NCBI RefSeq assembly: GCF_900100665.1 | Contig: NZ_FNCS01000013.1 | Span: 23,909 to 87,908, forward strand | Source: Pelagibacterium luteolum | GTDB lineage: Bacteria; Pseudomonadota; Alphaproteobacteria; Rhizobiales; Devosiaceae | Length of the DNA stretch: 64,000 nucleotides | Reading direction: 5' to 3' | In this document: positions 47,282 through 56,550 of the stretch, in pieces | Layout: each line of letters starts with the position of its first letter | Position numbering within the stretch: the first letter of the stretch is position 1 | Notes under the pieces: generated by a model | Told to the model about the DNA's origin: nothing | Seen by the model: the letters and a program-made list of their open reading frames with translations, nothing else | Database searches by the model: none | Program-made: the position numbers and the translations under genes

Positions 47282-48268
47282 TCAATGGAGTGAGAACCTG
47301 TACTCGATACGGCGATGGTAGCGCTCTCCGGGAGAAAGAAGCGTTGAGGGAAAATGAGAATTGTTCGGGGCATCTGGCCAGGCCTGGGCTTCAAGACAAA
47401 CAGCGCTGCGGGGCTGATAGCGCTGCCCGCCGAGCCCGGGGCGAGCATCGCTGATCTTGTATCCGTTATAGAAGTGGATCCCGGGTTGATCTGTATGAAG
47501 GGACATCGCAATCCGACCGTGAACCAAACTTGCCGCGTGCCACAAACCCACGGCCGAGGTGGGACGGCAAAAGGTGTTGTTATAGGATATTATTTTCGCG
47601 CCCTGTGCGTGGATCGGTCGGGGCACGCGGAAATCAAATGGGGTATTGTCCACGCCGGCGATGTCACCAGTCGGAATCAGATCCGGCCGCGAGGGCAAAT
47701 AACTATCTGAGTTTATCGTCAGCGTATGCGCGTCAATCACCCCGTGTCCGGCAAAATTGAAATACGGATGATGGGTCATGTTTAACGGCGTCGCGCGATC
47801 GCTTGTGGCCTCGAACTCAAGGCACAGCGTGCCATTACCCACCAGAGAATAGGTTACTGTGGCTTGGAGGGTACCAGGGTAGCCGCCATGGCCATCCTCT
47901 TCGACAAGCCCAAGCCTTACCGCGCTCGGCTCGACGGAGAGAACCTGCCAGTCTTGCGTGGCAAAGCCGTCCGGGCCGCCATGAAGATGGTTCCTTCCAT
48001 CGTTTCGCTCGAGCGAAAGCTGGTCGTCCCCAACCATACAGTGTCCGTCGGCGATCCTGTTGGCATAGCGCCCGATAACGGCGCCGAAATACTGTCCATG
48101 GGAGGCATAGGTATCCACGTCTTCATATCCCAGCACCAGAGGGGCATCGTGGCCGGCAATCCGCAAGTCCGCTAGGCTTGCACCGAACGGCAGAATGCGC
48201 GCCGACAGCCAGCCATTGGAAATCATGATCCCCGCGCGCTGCCCCATCGACGGCGTGGCTGCAGTCAT
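47282..48268 (-). CDS. Aldose 1-epimerase (galactose mutarotase type)
   Basis: The 328-residue protein has the GalM motifs: QYFGAVIGRYANRIADG, NDGRNHLHGGPDGF with the active-site His, THHPYFNFAG with the second His pair, and CLEAQAWPDAPNN with the catalytic Glu region. It equilibrates the anomers of an aldose. It overlaps the ABC ATPase gene by four bases and is the last gene of the nine-gene sugar operon, so the transported substrate is probably an aldose. Confidence 0.93.
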   Translation of the reverse strand: MTAATPSMGQRAGIMISNGWLSARILPFGASLADLRIAGHDAPLVLGYEDVDTYASHGQYFGAVIGRYANRIADGHCMVGDDQLSLERNDGRNHLHGGPDGFATQDWQVLSVEPSAVRLGLVEEDGHGGYPGTLQATVTYSLVGNGTLCLEFEATSDRATPLNMTHHPYFNFAGHGVIDAHTLTINSDSYLPSRPDLIPTGDIAGVDNTPFDFRVPRPIHAQGAKIISYNNTFCRPTSAVGLWHAASLVHGRIAMSLHTDQPGIHFYNGYKISDARPGLGGQRYQPRSAVCLEAQAWPDAPNNSHFPSTLLSPGERYHRRIEYRFSLH

Positions 48269-49344
48269 TGCTTGGGCAACCTCTTACCGTCATCGGCCCC
48301 AAACACATGGAACGTCGAAGGGTCCGCCGAAAGCTTGATCTTATCCCCCGATTTGAGATTGACTCGCTCCCGGATGAGCATGAGCAGGGTATCGCTGCCC
48401 ACATGGACAGAGACCAGCGTATCTGCACCAGTGGGTTCGACCACCGAGATCACACCATCGAGCACAACCGGCCCCATTTCGCCAAGAGCGAGATTTTCCG
48501 GGCGAATACCCAGCACAATCGATGCATCGGGGAGAGCGGTTGCAAAGGCGAAGGGTATCGTTGTCCCTGCCTCTGAGACAAAGCTGTCTCCGTTCGGTCC
48601 ACGCTGAATGCCGCCAGTAAGAAAATTCATGGCCGGCGATCCGATAAAGCCTGCGACGAACAGGCTCTCAGGGCTGTCATAAAGATCCATCGGCGTCCCA
48701 ATTTGCTCGATATGACCGGAATTCATTACCACGATACGGTCGGCCATAGTCATGGCTTCCACCTGATCATGGGTCACGTAGACGATAGTCGTTTTGAGCC
48801 GCTGATGAAGCTCCTTGATCTCACTGCGCATCTGGACGCGCAATTTGGCATCGAGATTGGACAAGGGTTCATCGAACAGGAAGACCTTCGGATCTCGCAC
48901 TATGGATCGTCCCATGGCTACGCGCTGGCGTTGCCCACCCGAGAGTTGGGCGGGACGGCGGTCCAGCAGCGGTTCGAGATCGAGAATCTCCGCCGCCATC
49001 TGCACCTTCTGGGCAATCTCGGCTTTGCTGTGACGCGACAGCTTGAGAGAAAATCCCATGTTCTCAGCCACGGTCATGTGCGGATAGAGCGCATAGGATT
49101 GAAAGACCATGGCAATGTCGCGCTCCCGCGGCGGCAGATCGTTGACGACTTTTGCGTCAATCGTGACTTCGCCGCCAGTGATCGATTCCAGGCCGGCGAT
49201 CATGCGCAGTAATGTGGATTTTCCGCAGCCGGAGGGTCCCACGAGGATGACGAATTCGCCATCCTCGATTTCCAGCGAAACGCCGTGAATGACGGGAACG
49301 CTGCCATAGGACTTCTTGACGTTTGATACCGTAATCGGTGCCAT
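48265..49344 (-). CDS. Sugar ABC transporter ATP-binding protein (UgpC/MsmK type)
   Basis: The 359-residue ATPase has Walker A GPSGCGKSTLLRMIAG, signature LSGGQRQRVAMGRSIVRDPKVFLFDEPLSNLD (with Walker B) and the H-loop VTHDQVEAMTMADRIVVM. The C-terminal 110 residues form an OB-type regulatory (TOBE) domain, ending with a GDKIKLSADPSTFHVFGADDG-type stretch. This is the MalK-like class driving ABC import of oligosaccharides or polyols with the two permeases upstream. It overlaps galM (ATGA). Confidence 0.96.
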   Translation of the reverse strand: MAPITVSNVKKSYGSVPVIHGVSLEIEDGEFVILVGPSGCGKSTLLRMIAGLESITGGEVTIDAKVVNDLPPRERDIAMVFQSYALYPHMTVAENMGFSLKLSRHSKAEIAQKVQMAAEILDLEPLLDRRPAQLSGGQRQRVAMGRSIVRDPKVFLFDEPLSNLDAKLRVQMRSEIKELHQRLKTTIVYVTHDQVEAMTMADRIVVMNSGHIEQIGTPMDLYDSPESLFVAGFIGSPAMNFLTGGIQRGPNGDSFVSEAGTTIPFAFATALPDASIVLGIRPENLALGEMGPVVLDGVISVVEPTGADTLVSVHVGSDTLLMLIRERVNLKSGDKIKLSADPSTFHVFGADDGKRLPKQ

Positions 49345-49365
49345 TGGGGTATCCTCCTCCAGCGT

Positions 49366-50406
49366 TTAGCTGGCGACCTTGGTGCCGGTGATTTCCGCAA
49401 CGCCCTTGAAGAAGCGTTCTTTTTCCGGGGTCGAGATGCCCCAATTGACCGGCGGAGACTGGTAACCGTCACGGTAGTTGTTCTTGCCCTGATCGTAATA
49501 TCCCCAAGGCGCATATACCTCGACGGCGGCAAACATGTTCTCCGCGCTCACCGAGTCTTCATTGATCACAATCGGCATGGGGCGGCGTTGGAAGGCGGGT
49601 TTGGCACGCACTGCGCGCACCACCTCACGGGTCTGTTCCTCGTTCCATTTGTTGGAATGAACGATGATGAAGTCGGACGCCTCGATGACCGCCTCGGTCG
49701 GAACGCCCTTGGCGATGTCGCTGTGAAAGAAGCCGCCGCTAAAGCTCGTTGCGATCGGCAGTTTGCGGCCATCGATCTCGATCGACCGTGCAAGCTCGAC
49801 GAGCTCGTGGACCCGGCCCGGCATGAGCAGATCATGATCGTAGTGGGGGATGTCACATTCGTTGTTGATTTCGACCAGGATGTTTTCGAACCCGGTCTCG
49901 AGCAGCCAACGGGTTGCGTTGACGACGCCTGCGCGAATGGCATCGTCGTCATCGAGATACTGGTCCTGACCAAAATAATAATATCCCACGATGGCGACCA
50001 TACCCAGCGCATCGGCGGCAGCGAGTACTTTGTGAAGGCGCGCCATATGCTTGGGCTTGAGATTACCCTTGGGGTCGATTGCGGTATTGAGCCAGGGTTG
50101 AACCCTTTCCGTGCCGGTGATGGGCATGCCCCCTTGCAGATTGAGGGTAAAGGCCTTCACACCATGGGCCAGATAGGTGGGGAGTGCAGCGATGAACTCG
50201 TCGACATTTCTGTCGGCGTCCCATTTTCCGGTATCGGGATACGCCCAGTTCTCAGCAGTCTCGGGGTTCTCATCGTCAAAAATCGCCTGGACCATCCGCG
50301 TATTGAACAGCAAGCCTTCGACTGGGTTTCCCTTGTAGGTGCGGCCCTCATATATCGGCCGGCCGTCGACCAGGAATTTCTCTCCGTCTATAGAAATCTT
50401 TGTCAT
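49366..50406 (-). CDS. Glycoside-hydrolase-like TIM-barrel protein
   Basis: The 346-residue protein resembles cellulase-type (GH5-like) barrels: FTLNLQGGMPITG, IVGYYYFGQDQYLD, ILVEINNECDIPHYD with a probable acid/base Glu, IIVHSNKWNEEQ, and PIVINEDSVSAENMF with a probable nucleophile Glu. There is no signal peptide, so it acts in the cytoplasm, perhaps on an imported oligosaccharide or glycoside. The exact glycosidase family is unknown. It lies between the epimerase genes and the ABC ATPase gene. Confidence 0.72.
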   Translation of the reverse strand: MTKISIDGEKFLVDGRPIYEGRTYKGNPVEGLLFNTRMVQAIFDDENPETAENWAYPDTGKWDADRNVDEFIAALPTYLAHGVKAFTLNLQGGMPITGTERVQPWLNTAIDPKGNLKPKHMARLHKVLAAADALGMVAIVGYYYFGQDQYLDDDDAIRAGVVNATRWLLETGFENILVEINNECDIPHYDHDLLMPGRVHELVELARSIEIDGRKLPIATSFSGGFFHSDIAKGVPTEAVIEASDFIIVHSNKWNEEQTREVVRAVRAKPAFQRRPMPIVINEDSVSAENMFAAVEVYAPWGYYDQGKNNYRDGYQSPPVNWGISTPEKERFFKGVAEITGTKVAS

Positions 50407-50409
50407 AGT

Positions 50410-51246
50410 CTATCCTCCGTTTCGCGTGTTTTGAAAAGCAGTAATAAAGGGCCTGGCAGCAGTGATGCTCTGCTCTAGCCATTCGTCCTCATTGGCAGTG
50501 GTTTGGGAGTGGGATTCCGCTCGCGGTAGCCAATGCTCGAGTAGGACGTTCACGTCGCGGCCTTCCCGCTCGAGCGCATCAAAGACAGAGGCAATGTCTA
50601 AAAATCCCTTGCCAAGAGGCGTACCGGTAACCGCCATACCCACGCCGTAAGGATCAATGGCGATCACATAGTCCTTGAGGTGAAGGTTGACGGCAAAAGG
50701 CGCCAGCATCGCGATCGTGTCGGCCGGCCACTCTCCAATGGCAATCGAATTGGCCACATCGAGGCACACTCCGACCCGAGGATGATCCACAGCATCAAGG
50801 ATGGTCTTGAGGTGAGGAGAAGGGAAATGGAAGTGGTTCTCGATGGCGAGAACGATGTTACCCACCTCAAGGCGCGGTAGCGCGTCCCGAAGGCTGCTTA
50901 CGATCTCTTCGGTCGGTCGCTCCGCGTCGGTCGCGTCCGGCGCAACGCGCAGAATGCGGGCATCCAGAGTTTCGGCGAGCTTGAAATAGGGCTCCAGAGT
51001 CTCAGCCCGCAAGCCGTTGAGACCCAGTTCCACCTCGACATTCAACGTGCGCGCCGTGTTTGCCAATTCAGATACTATGGCCGTGTCTGCGGTGTGGAGG
51101 CCCACATTGTCGGCCAGCTGCACGAGATCAAGATCGAGCGCTCGGGCTTTACGCACAAGATCCGCCGGTGTCATGGGCCTGTCAGGGCGCACATCCTTGA
51201 ACCCCATTGCCCAGCGATAGCTGTAACTGCCGATACCCAGTTGCAT
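50410..51246 (-). CDS. Sugar phosphate isomerase/epimerase-like protein 1
   Basis: The 278-residue protein has the xylose-isomerase-like TIM-barrel pattern: QLGIGSYSYRWAMG, LDLDLVQLADNVGLH, VLAIENHFHFPSP (metal ligands), GVCLDVANSIAIGEWP and NLHLKDY. It is likely a metal-dependent isomerase or epimerase of a keto- or aldose sugar in the pathway. ATG 51246 gives the standard start; the open frame extends 20 codons upstream. It is paired with a second family member just upstream, suggesting sequential steps or two substrates. Confidence 0.85.
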   Translation of the reverse strand: MQLGIGSYSYRWAMGFKDVRPDRPMTPADLVRKARALDLDLVQLADNVGLHTADTAIVSELANTARTLNVEVELGLNGLRAETLEPYFKLAETLDARILRVAPDATDAERPTEEIVSSLRDALPRLEVGNIVLAIENHFHFPSPHLKTILDAVDHPRVGVCLDVANSIAIGEWPADTIAMLAPFAVNLHLKDYVIAIDPYGVGMAVTGTPLGKGFLDIASVFDALEREGRDVNVLLEHWLPRAESHSQTTANEDEWLEQSITAARPFITAFQNTRNGG

Positions 51247-51256
51247 GATCGTGCCC

Positions 51257-52216
51257 TCAGACCAGCGCGCGGGTGAGCGCGGCAAAGGTTCGGGCCGGGG
51301 TCCCATCGGTCCGCAACGCCCTGATCTGGTCCATGCCGATGCGATCGATGATCTTGTCGAGATCTTCCATGATCTGGAAAGTCGACGCTATCGCCTCGTC
51401 ATCGGCGCCGTGACGGGTGAAGACGTCATAGGCCACCCAACCGTCCCAGCCGAGCTCGCGCATGTAAAAGAGCGCCTCAAGCGTTTCCCAGAAATTGACC
51501 GATGCGGGCAGCATGTCCCAGTCCGCGCCGCGGTTATTGTCATTGAAGTGAATATAGAAGAGCCGTCCTGCATCGTGAGCGAGGCATATTTCAGCAGCCG
51601 GCGTTTCACCCGCTATCAAGGCATGCCCCACATCGATGGTTACGCCAAGCGTATCCGCTCCGACCGTATTACAGAAGTGAAGCGTACGGCCCATCGAGGG
51701 CAGAATGATCCGGTTGCGCGATTCATAAGCCTTGTACTCGATGCTGATCTTAACGTCGCTGCGATAGGCACTCGCCTCGGAAAACGCTTCGACCAGCCAG
51801 CGCCACTGGCTCCTGAAATCAACCTGGAATGCATAGTCCCACCCGTCGATCAACGGGCACACAGTGATCATATCCGCGCCCAGATCGCTTGCGAGATCCA
51901 TTGCCGTCTTAAGATATTGGGTGGCCTCCCGGCGCACACCGGCGTCGGGATTGGTAAACGAGCCTGCGCGGAATTTGTCCTCGCTCTTGACGTTGACATT
52001 GACCGCCGACACCGCAAGGCCGCTGGCTTTGACCAGATCGACATGTTCCCCCTGGTAGCCCAGATCCTGCGGATAGACCGGCTCCACCCCATGGGTGCGC
52101 GGGATGGTCGTTGCCAAATCGAGCCGCTCGGCAAGGCTGCGTGGCTTTTGAAATTGGTGGAAGCGGTCGGCGTAGCGTCCCAGAGTGCCCAAAAGGATGG
52201 AATTGCGGATTGCCAT
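51257..52216 (-). CDS. Sugar phosphate isomerase/epimerase-like protein 2
   Basis: The 319-residue protein is another xylose-isomerase-like barrel: RNSILLGTLGRYADRFHQFQ at the start, VKISIEYKAYESRN with a metal Glu, LGVTIDVGHALIAGE with the Asp/His ligands, and LFYIHFNDNNRGADWDML. It resembles sugar or hydroxypyruvate isomerase-type proteins. ATG 52216 was chosen as it gives the family start. It is separated from the permease gene by about 100 bases and from the next epimerase by ten, consistent with one operon. Confidence 0.85.
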   Translation of the reverse strand: MAIRNSILLGTLGRYADRFHQFQKPRSLAERLDLATTIPRTHGVEPVYPQDLGYQGEHVDLVKASGLAVSAVNVNVKSEDKFRAGSFTNPDAGVRREATQYLKTAMDLASDLGADMITVCPLIDGWDYAFQVDFRSQWRWLVEAFSEASAYRSDVKISIEYKAYESRNRIILPSMGRTLHFCNTVGADTLGVTIDVGHALIAGETPAAEICLAHDAGRLFYIHFNDNNRGADWDMLPASVNFWETLEALFYMRELGWDGWVAYDVFTRHGADDEAIASTFQIMEDLDKIIDRIGMDQIRALRTDGTPARTFAALTRALV

Positions 52217-52318
52217 TTTCGTGTCCTCATGTTGTGGGCGCCAGCAAAAAATGGCGCTCCTCTCTTGCTCCGCCGGCGCCATTGGCATCGTCGGCAAAGC
52301 GTTAGTTGTTTGATTTAG

Positions 52319-53218
52319 CTAACCTTTTACGGCACCGGCCGTCAGTCCACTGACCAGCCAACGCTGGACGAAGAAGAACAGGATAAGCGCGGGTATGGTG
52401 GCGATGACGCAAGCCGCCATGAAGGCGTTGATATATTGCACGCCGCCTCCCTCACTCGCGAAATCGCCAATGCCGACCTGCACCGTTTTCATTGCGCCCG
52501 AACTCAGGAGCAGGCTGGCCCAGAGAAAGTCATTCCAGGAATTGAGAAAGCTAAAGATTGTGACTGCAGCCAGACCGGGCAGCGAGATCGGTAAGATCAC
52601 GCGCCAGAACGCCCCGAAATGTGTGCACCCATCGATCATCGCCGCTTCTTCGAGTTCAGGGGGACTGCTCGTTTGGAAATACCCACGCAGCAGAAGGATG
52701 GCGAAGGGCAGGGAAAACCCCACATAAGCCAGGATCAGGCCGGCGTAAGTATTAAGAAGCTGAAGATCCTGAACCAGGAAGTATACTGGAAAGACACGGG
52801 TGATCGCCGGAATGAGCTGGGTGGCAAGGATCATCCCCAAGATCAGCATCGCGCCAGGAAATCTGTAGCGCGCCAGAACATAGGCTCCGGTTGCCGCAAT
52901 TGCAGTGGTTATCACGGCCGAGACCACCGAAACCACGATGGAATTGAACATGTACCGCCACAGCGGAATGAGAAGGCCGGCGTCGAAATAGGCATCGAGC
53001 GACCAGGTTTCCGGCAGCCAGATCGGGGGGATGGCCTGGACCTCGAGACTGGTCTGGAACGAGCTTTTGATCATCCAGAAGACAGGCAGGAGGATGTAGA
53101 CAAGCATCAGCCCCATGACCAGGACAACCACAAAACGGGTAATAGGATCGTTGTTGCGAAAGCCTGTTTTGGCGCGCGCCGGATCGGCTATTGCGCCATT
53201 TTCGAGCGCTCTGGTCAT
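52319..53218 (-). CDS. Sugar ABC transporter permease (MalG type)
   Basis: The 299-residue inner-membrane protein has six membrane segments and the EAA loop PELEEAAMIDGCTHFGAFWRVILPISLPGL about 100 residues from the C-terminus, which contacts the ATPase. The start overlaps the MalF-type gene stop (ATGA), so the two are coupled. With the MalF-type partner it forms the transport channel of a CUT1-type sugar importer. Confidence 0.95.
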   Translation of the reverse strand: MTRALENGAIADPARAKTGFRNNDPITRFVVVLVMGLMLVYILLPVFWMIKSSFQTSLEVQAIPPIWLPETWSLDAYFDAGLLIPLWRYMFNSIVVSVVSAVITTAIAATGAYVLARYRFPGAMLILGMILATQLIPAITRVFPVYFLVQDLQLLNTYAGLILAYVGFSLPFAILLLRGYFQTSSPPELEEAAMIDGCTHFGAFWRVILPISLPGLAAVTIFSFLNSWNDFLWASLLLSSGAMKTVQVGIGDFASEGGGVQYINAFMAACVIATIPALILFFFVQRWLVSGLTAGAVKG

Positions 53219-54117
53219 CGCAAAGTGTCCTTGGATTGAGCGCGGACGTAGAAGATGCACACCACGCTGGTCATAAGTAGGATGACGCCACTCGCCGCGG
53301 CGGCATAGTCGAAGCGGAAAAACATGAAGGCCTGCTGATAGGAATAGACCGCCATGATGTTGGTAAGATTCTGGGGCCCACCACGGGTCATGATGTAATT
53401 GATTTCGAACTGCCCGAGCCCGTTCATGACGAGCAACGCCAACAGCACCGACATGACCGGGCGCAGCATCGGTAAGGTCACGAACCAGAACTTCTGCATG
53501 ATCGAAGCTCCGTCTATTTCAGCAGCCTCATAGAGACCCTTGGGTATCGACTGCAGCCCGGCGAGCAGGAAGATGATGATGACCGGCAACCCGTTCCAAA
53601 CGCGCACCGCGGCCACCGCCATCATCGGGATCGAAAACGGCCCGAAGGTCGAGGGGTCTGTGAGAAAGCGAATGTCGGTATCGATCAGCCCCATGGACTG
53701 AAGCGCATGGTTGATCGGACTACGCTCGGTCTGCAACAGCCACATCCAGATGGCCGACGCCACGACGGGCGGAACAAACCAGGGCACGAACACGAGGGTT
53801 CGCAGCACCGCGCGCCCCTTGAAATTGGCATTGATCACCTGGGACAGGAACAAGCCCATGGCGATCGAGACGACGACTGCGATGATCGTGAACAACACCG
53901 TATTGACGATGGTCTGGACAAACCTCGGATCCTGGAAAACCGCTATGTAGTTCTCGAACCCGACGAAAGGTGTCCCAACGGCATTGATCTGCAGCAGATC
54001 ATATAGCTGGAAGCTCATGACCATGGACGCCAACATCGGATAGATGCCGAGCCCCACCGTAAGGATCAGGGCCGGCGCCACCATCACATAGCAAAATATC
54101 AGCTTATCGCGTTCCAC
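53215..54117 (-). CDS. Sugar ABC transporter permease (MalF type)
   Basis: The 300-residue protein has six membrane segments and the EAA loop GLYEAAEIDGASIMQKFWFVTLPML. GTG 54117 is the start because AAGGAG lies seven bases upstream (the sequence starts with GTG, GAA, CGC). It pairs with the MalG-type permease. The substrate-binding protein gene is 65 bases upstream. Confidence 0.95.
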   Translation of the reverse strand: MERDKLIFCYVMVAPALILTVGLGIYPMLASMVMSFQLYDLLQINAVGTPFVGFENYIAVFQDPRFVQTIVNTVLFTIIAVVVSIAMGLFLSQVINANFKGRAVLRTLVFVPWFVPPVVASAIWMWLLQTERSPINHALQSMGLIDTDIRFLTDPSTFGPFSIPMMAVAAVRVWNGLPVIIIFLLAGLQSIPKGLYEAAEIDGASIMQKFWFVTLPMLRPVMSVLLALLVMNGLGQFEINYIMTRGGPQNLTNIMAVYSYQQAFMFFRFDYAAAASGVILLMTSVVCIFYVRAQSKDTLR

Positions 54118-54182
54118 GCGTGATCTCCTTGGGAGAGGTGCCGGACGGCAGTGCTGGGGAGAGCCGCCCGGCCGGGAGGTTT

Positions 54183-55535
54183 TTACTGCACGTTCGATCG
54201 ATCGAGCTCGGCCTGCATGCGCTCTTGGGCCCGTGAAATAACCTCATCGAGATCCTGCTGACGCACCACCGCGTCATACATCATGTCATAGAGAACCGCG
54301 CCGGGCTCAGGCGCCGCAATCGCGCTCCATGCCGGAGCAGGATGCTGGGAGGTGCGCGCATACTCGAGCGCTTCACCAACCACGACCTTCCAGGGCCGGT
54401 CGTTCCAGAATTCGGAGTCCATGACGTCCCGGCGTGTGCTGACATTGCCGCTAACGCGGCTGAGCGTCGCCATGTTGTCTTCTTGAGAAAGGAATTCCAT
54501 CCACTCCACGCACTGCTCGACCTTGTCGGTGCCGCGCAGAACGCCCAGATACCCGCCGCCGCTGAAGCTATCGCGATTTTCCGGCCCTTCGGGAGTCAAA
54601 GACATAGCCCACTGACCTTCGAGCTGAGGATAGTCGCGATCGAGCTCAACGCCCCAGGACTGCTCTGCGCTGTTGATCATCGCGATATCGCCGGCCAGAA
54701 AGCCTGGCTGCGGGTCATAGTTGGCTTCCATGCTGTCGGGGTCGACCACTTCATGTTCCCACATCAAGTCCCGCATGAACGTCAACGCAGTGCGCATGGC
54801 TTCGTTGTCGATCGTGGCAGTCCGACCGTCCTCGGTCATGAAGTCTCCGCCAGCCTGCCAATAGTAGGGCAGCAGCCATGAGACGGAATTGGTCGCCGTC
54901 CCGTAGGCATATCCCCAGCGCGTGACATTGCCGTTCTCATCGCGCTCGGTAAGCTCCGTCGCGATGTCGACAATCTCGTCCCAGGTCTCGGGCGGACCTT
55001 CGATGCCCGCCTCCGCAAACGCATCCGTCCGGTAAATGAACGACCGGATGTCACCGCGCCAGGGGATGCCGTAGAAGTCGCCCTGCCATGTCACATCCTG
55101 GAGGCTGCCTTCGAAGAAATTCTCATCGAGGTTTTCCCATTGGTCGCGGTACTCGTTGATGGGCATAGGACCGTACTGATCGCCACCAATGGCCGAGAAC
55201 GAGTGCAGCCAGTACATATCTGCGCAATCGGGCGCGGCGCCTCCACGGGACACTGTCAACCAGGTGTCGAAGGCCACAGACCAGTTTATGGTTTCGTGCT
55301 GGACAGAGATTCCCGTCTCGGCCTCAAACTCCGCGGCAAGATCGCGTATCGTTGCGTTCCATTGGAGCGCATCGCCATAGGACTGGGTCCAGAACTCGAT
55401 GGAATTGTCCTGAGCCAGCGCGGGCGCGATGCTGGAAAGCGTAACACCGGCGCTGGTTATCGCCACGAGCGATCCCCGTGCGACTGACCGCATGAGGTCA
55501 GATCGCGCTCGATCAAGTTTAAGCATCTTGTCCAT
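54183..55535 (-). CDS. Sugar ABC transporter substrate-binding protein
   Basis: The 450-residue protein has a signal peptide (cleavage after ALA, about residue 41) and the extracellular solute-binding family 1 pattern: IEFWTQSYGDALQWNATIRDLAAEFEAETGISV near the start and WDEIVDIATELTE further on. Such proteins capture oligosaccharides, glycerol-3-phosphate or polyols in the periplasm and pass them to the permeases. The start has GGAGG six bases ahead. The ligand is unknown. Confidence 0.94.
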   Translation of the reverse strand: MDKMLKLDRARSDLMRSVARGSLVAITSAGVTLSSIAPALAQDNSIEFWTQSYGDALQWNATIRDLAAEFEAETGISVQHETINWSVAFDTWLTVSRGGAAPDCADMYWLHSFSAIGGDQYGPMPINEYRDQWENLDENFFEGSLQDVTWQGDFYGIPWRGDIRSFIYRTDAFAEAGIEGPPETWDEIVDIATELTERDENGNVTRWGYAYGTATNSVSWLLPYYWQAGGDFMTEDGRTATIDNEAMRTALTFMRDLMWEHEVVDPDSMEANYDPQPGFLAGDIAMINSAEQSWGVELDRDYPQLEGQWAMSLTPEGPENRDSFSGGGYLGVLRGTDKVEQCVEWMEFLSQEDNMATLSRVSGNVSTRRDVMDSEFWNDRPWKVVVGEALEYARTSQHPAPAWSAIAAPEPGAVLYDMMYDAVVRQQDLDEVISRAQERMQAELDRSNVQ

Positions 55536-55614
55536 AAGTTTCCTCCATTTGACCGGATCTGTGACCGCGAAGCGGTCGATCCCTCCCTTGCCGGCGGCAC
55601 CACGCCACCAGCCG

Positions 55615-56277
55615 TCAGCCCTGACTTTCGATCAGGGAAATCGTTTTGCGGATGTGGACGATCATGGCGCGCTCCGCCGCATCTGCGTCATGCGCTTCCA
55701 GCGCATCGATGATCGCAAGGTGCTCGGGCAGAGTTTCATGAGGCGTTCTGAGCAGCCCCTGCGCCAGACTCATCCCCATTATCACCTGAAGGGACTCCAG
55801 CATGCGGGTGTGGAAGCTACCCTCCATGAGCTTGGTGAGGTACGAGTGGAATTCGATATCCGCTTGCCGGTATTCCGCAAAATCACCAGTCTCGAGCGTA
55901 TCGGTGACCGCCGTCATCAAGGACCTCAGATAGACGGTATGCTTACGCTCGATCGAGGGGGCCAGCAAACGGCAGGTTAGACCTTCCAGCACCGCCCGAA
56001 TTTCGAAAACAGCCGCGATCTGGGTTGGCCCGAACTCGGCAACGACGGCCTCTCCTCGCGATCCAAGAGCGACGAAATTATCGCGCTCAAGATTGGCTAT
56101 GGCGCTGCGCAAAGGCGTCCGGCTAAGCCCGAGCCGGGCGGCTAGGTCTTCCTGGACGAGCTTCTGTCCCGCCTTTAGTTCTCCGGAAAGAATCATTTCT
56201 CGGATCGCCTTGTAAGCGTGTTCTTCCAGCGAATCTGCTGCGGCAATGGCTTTCACAGCCGGCTCCTCTGCATGCAA
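55615..56277 (-). CDS. GntR-family regulator with FCD domain
   Basis: The 220-residue protein has an N-terminal winged helix (residues 25-85: MILSGELKAGQKLVQEDLAARLGLSRTPLRSAI) and a C-terminal FCD helical domain (EIRAVLEGLTCRLLA with the Asp/His ligands). It heads the sugar operon and probably represses it until a pathway sugar or metabolite binds. The start is TTG 56277; no ATG fits and no ribosome-binding site is visible, so it may be leaderless or start further in. A 24-base palindrome lies directly at its start. Confidence 0.9.
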   Translation of the reverse strand: MHAEEPAVKAIAAADSLEEHAYKAIREMILSGELKAGQKLVQEDLAARLGLSRTPLRSAIANLERDNFVALGSRGEAVVAEFGPTQIAAVFEIRAVLEGLTCRLLAPSIERKHTVYLRSLMTAVTDTLETGDFAEYRQADIEFHSYLTKLMEGSFHTRMLESLQVIMGMSLAQGLLRTPHETLPEHLAIIDALEAHDADAAERAMIVHIRKTISLIESQG

Positions 56278-56278
56278 T

Positions 56279-56302
56279 GTATTTTCTGTATACAGTGAAT
56301 AC
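56279..56302. promoter_or_regulatory. Palindromic operator candidate at the GntR gene start
   Basis: The core CTGTATACAG (56286-56295) is a perfect 10-base palindrome, extended by GTATT and AATAC arms at 56279-56283 and 56298-56302. TGTATACA-type cores are typical of FCD/GntR operators. It abuts the proposed TTG start, so binding would block transcription or initiation and fits autoregulation. Confidence 0.6.
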
Positions 56303-56550
56303 GTGAAACAAGTGCCGCCGTCAACCGCGGGCCGCGCGACGCCGCCAATCTCTTCATCGTGAAAGACTATCTTTCTGATTTTAATGTATTTTTAGCCCAC
56401 AGATTGCGTTGCCGTTGCGTGTTCTGAGGTTCGGCGACGGGCCTGGCCGCCGAGCCGACGACCCATAAGTTGCCAACCGTGCGGCGTTCGAGAGACAACA
56501 CGTCACTCATGCTATATGTAAACCGCGTTGTTGCGCCGACGGAGTGACAC

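Noticed and set aside
46832..47293. 153-codon open frame after MATE 1
   Set aside because: No domain, no ribosome-binding site and random-looking composition; kept only as a gap note.
51245..52318. Plus-strand frame of 357 codons opposite epimerase gene 2
   Set aside because: The minus-strand product has metal-binding TIM-barrel motifs; the plus frame does not resemble a protein family.
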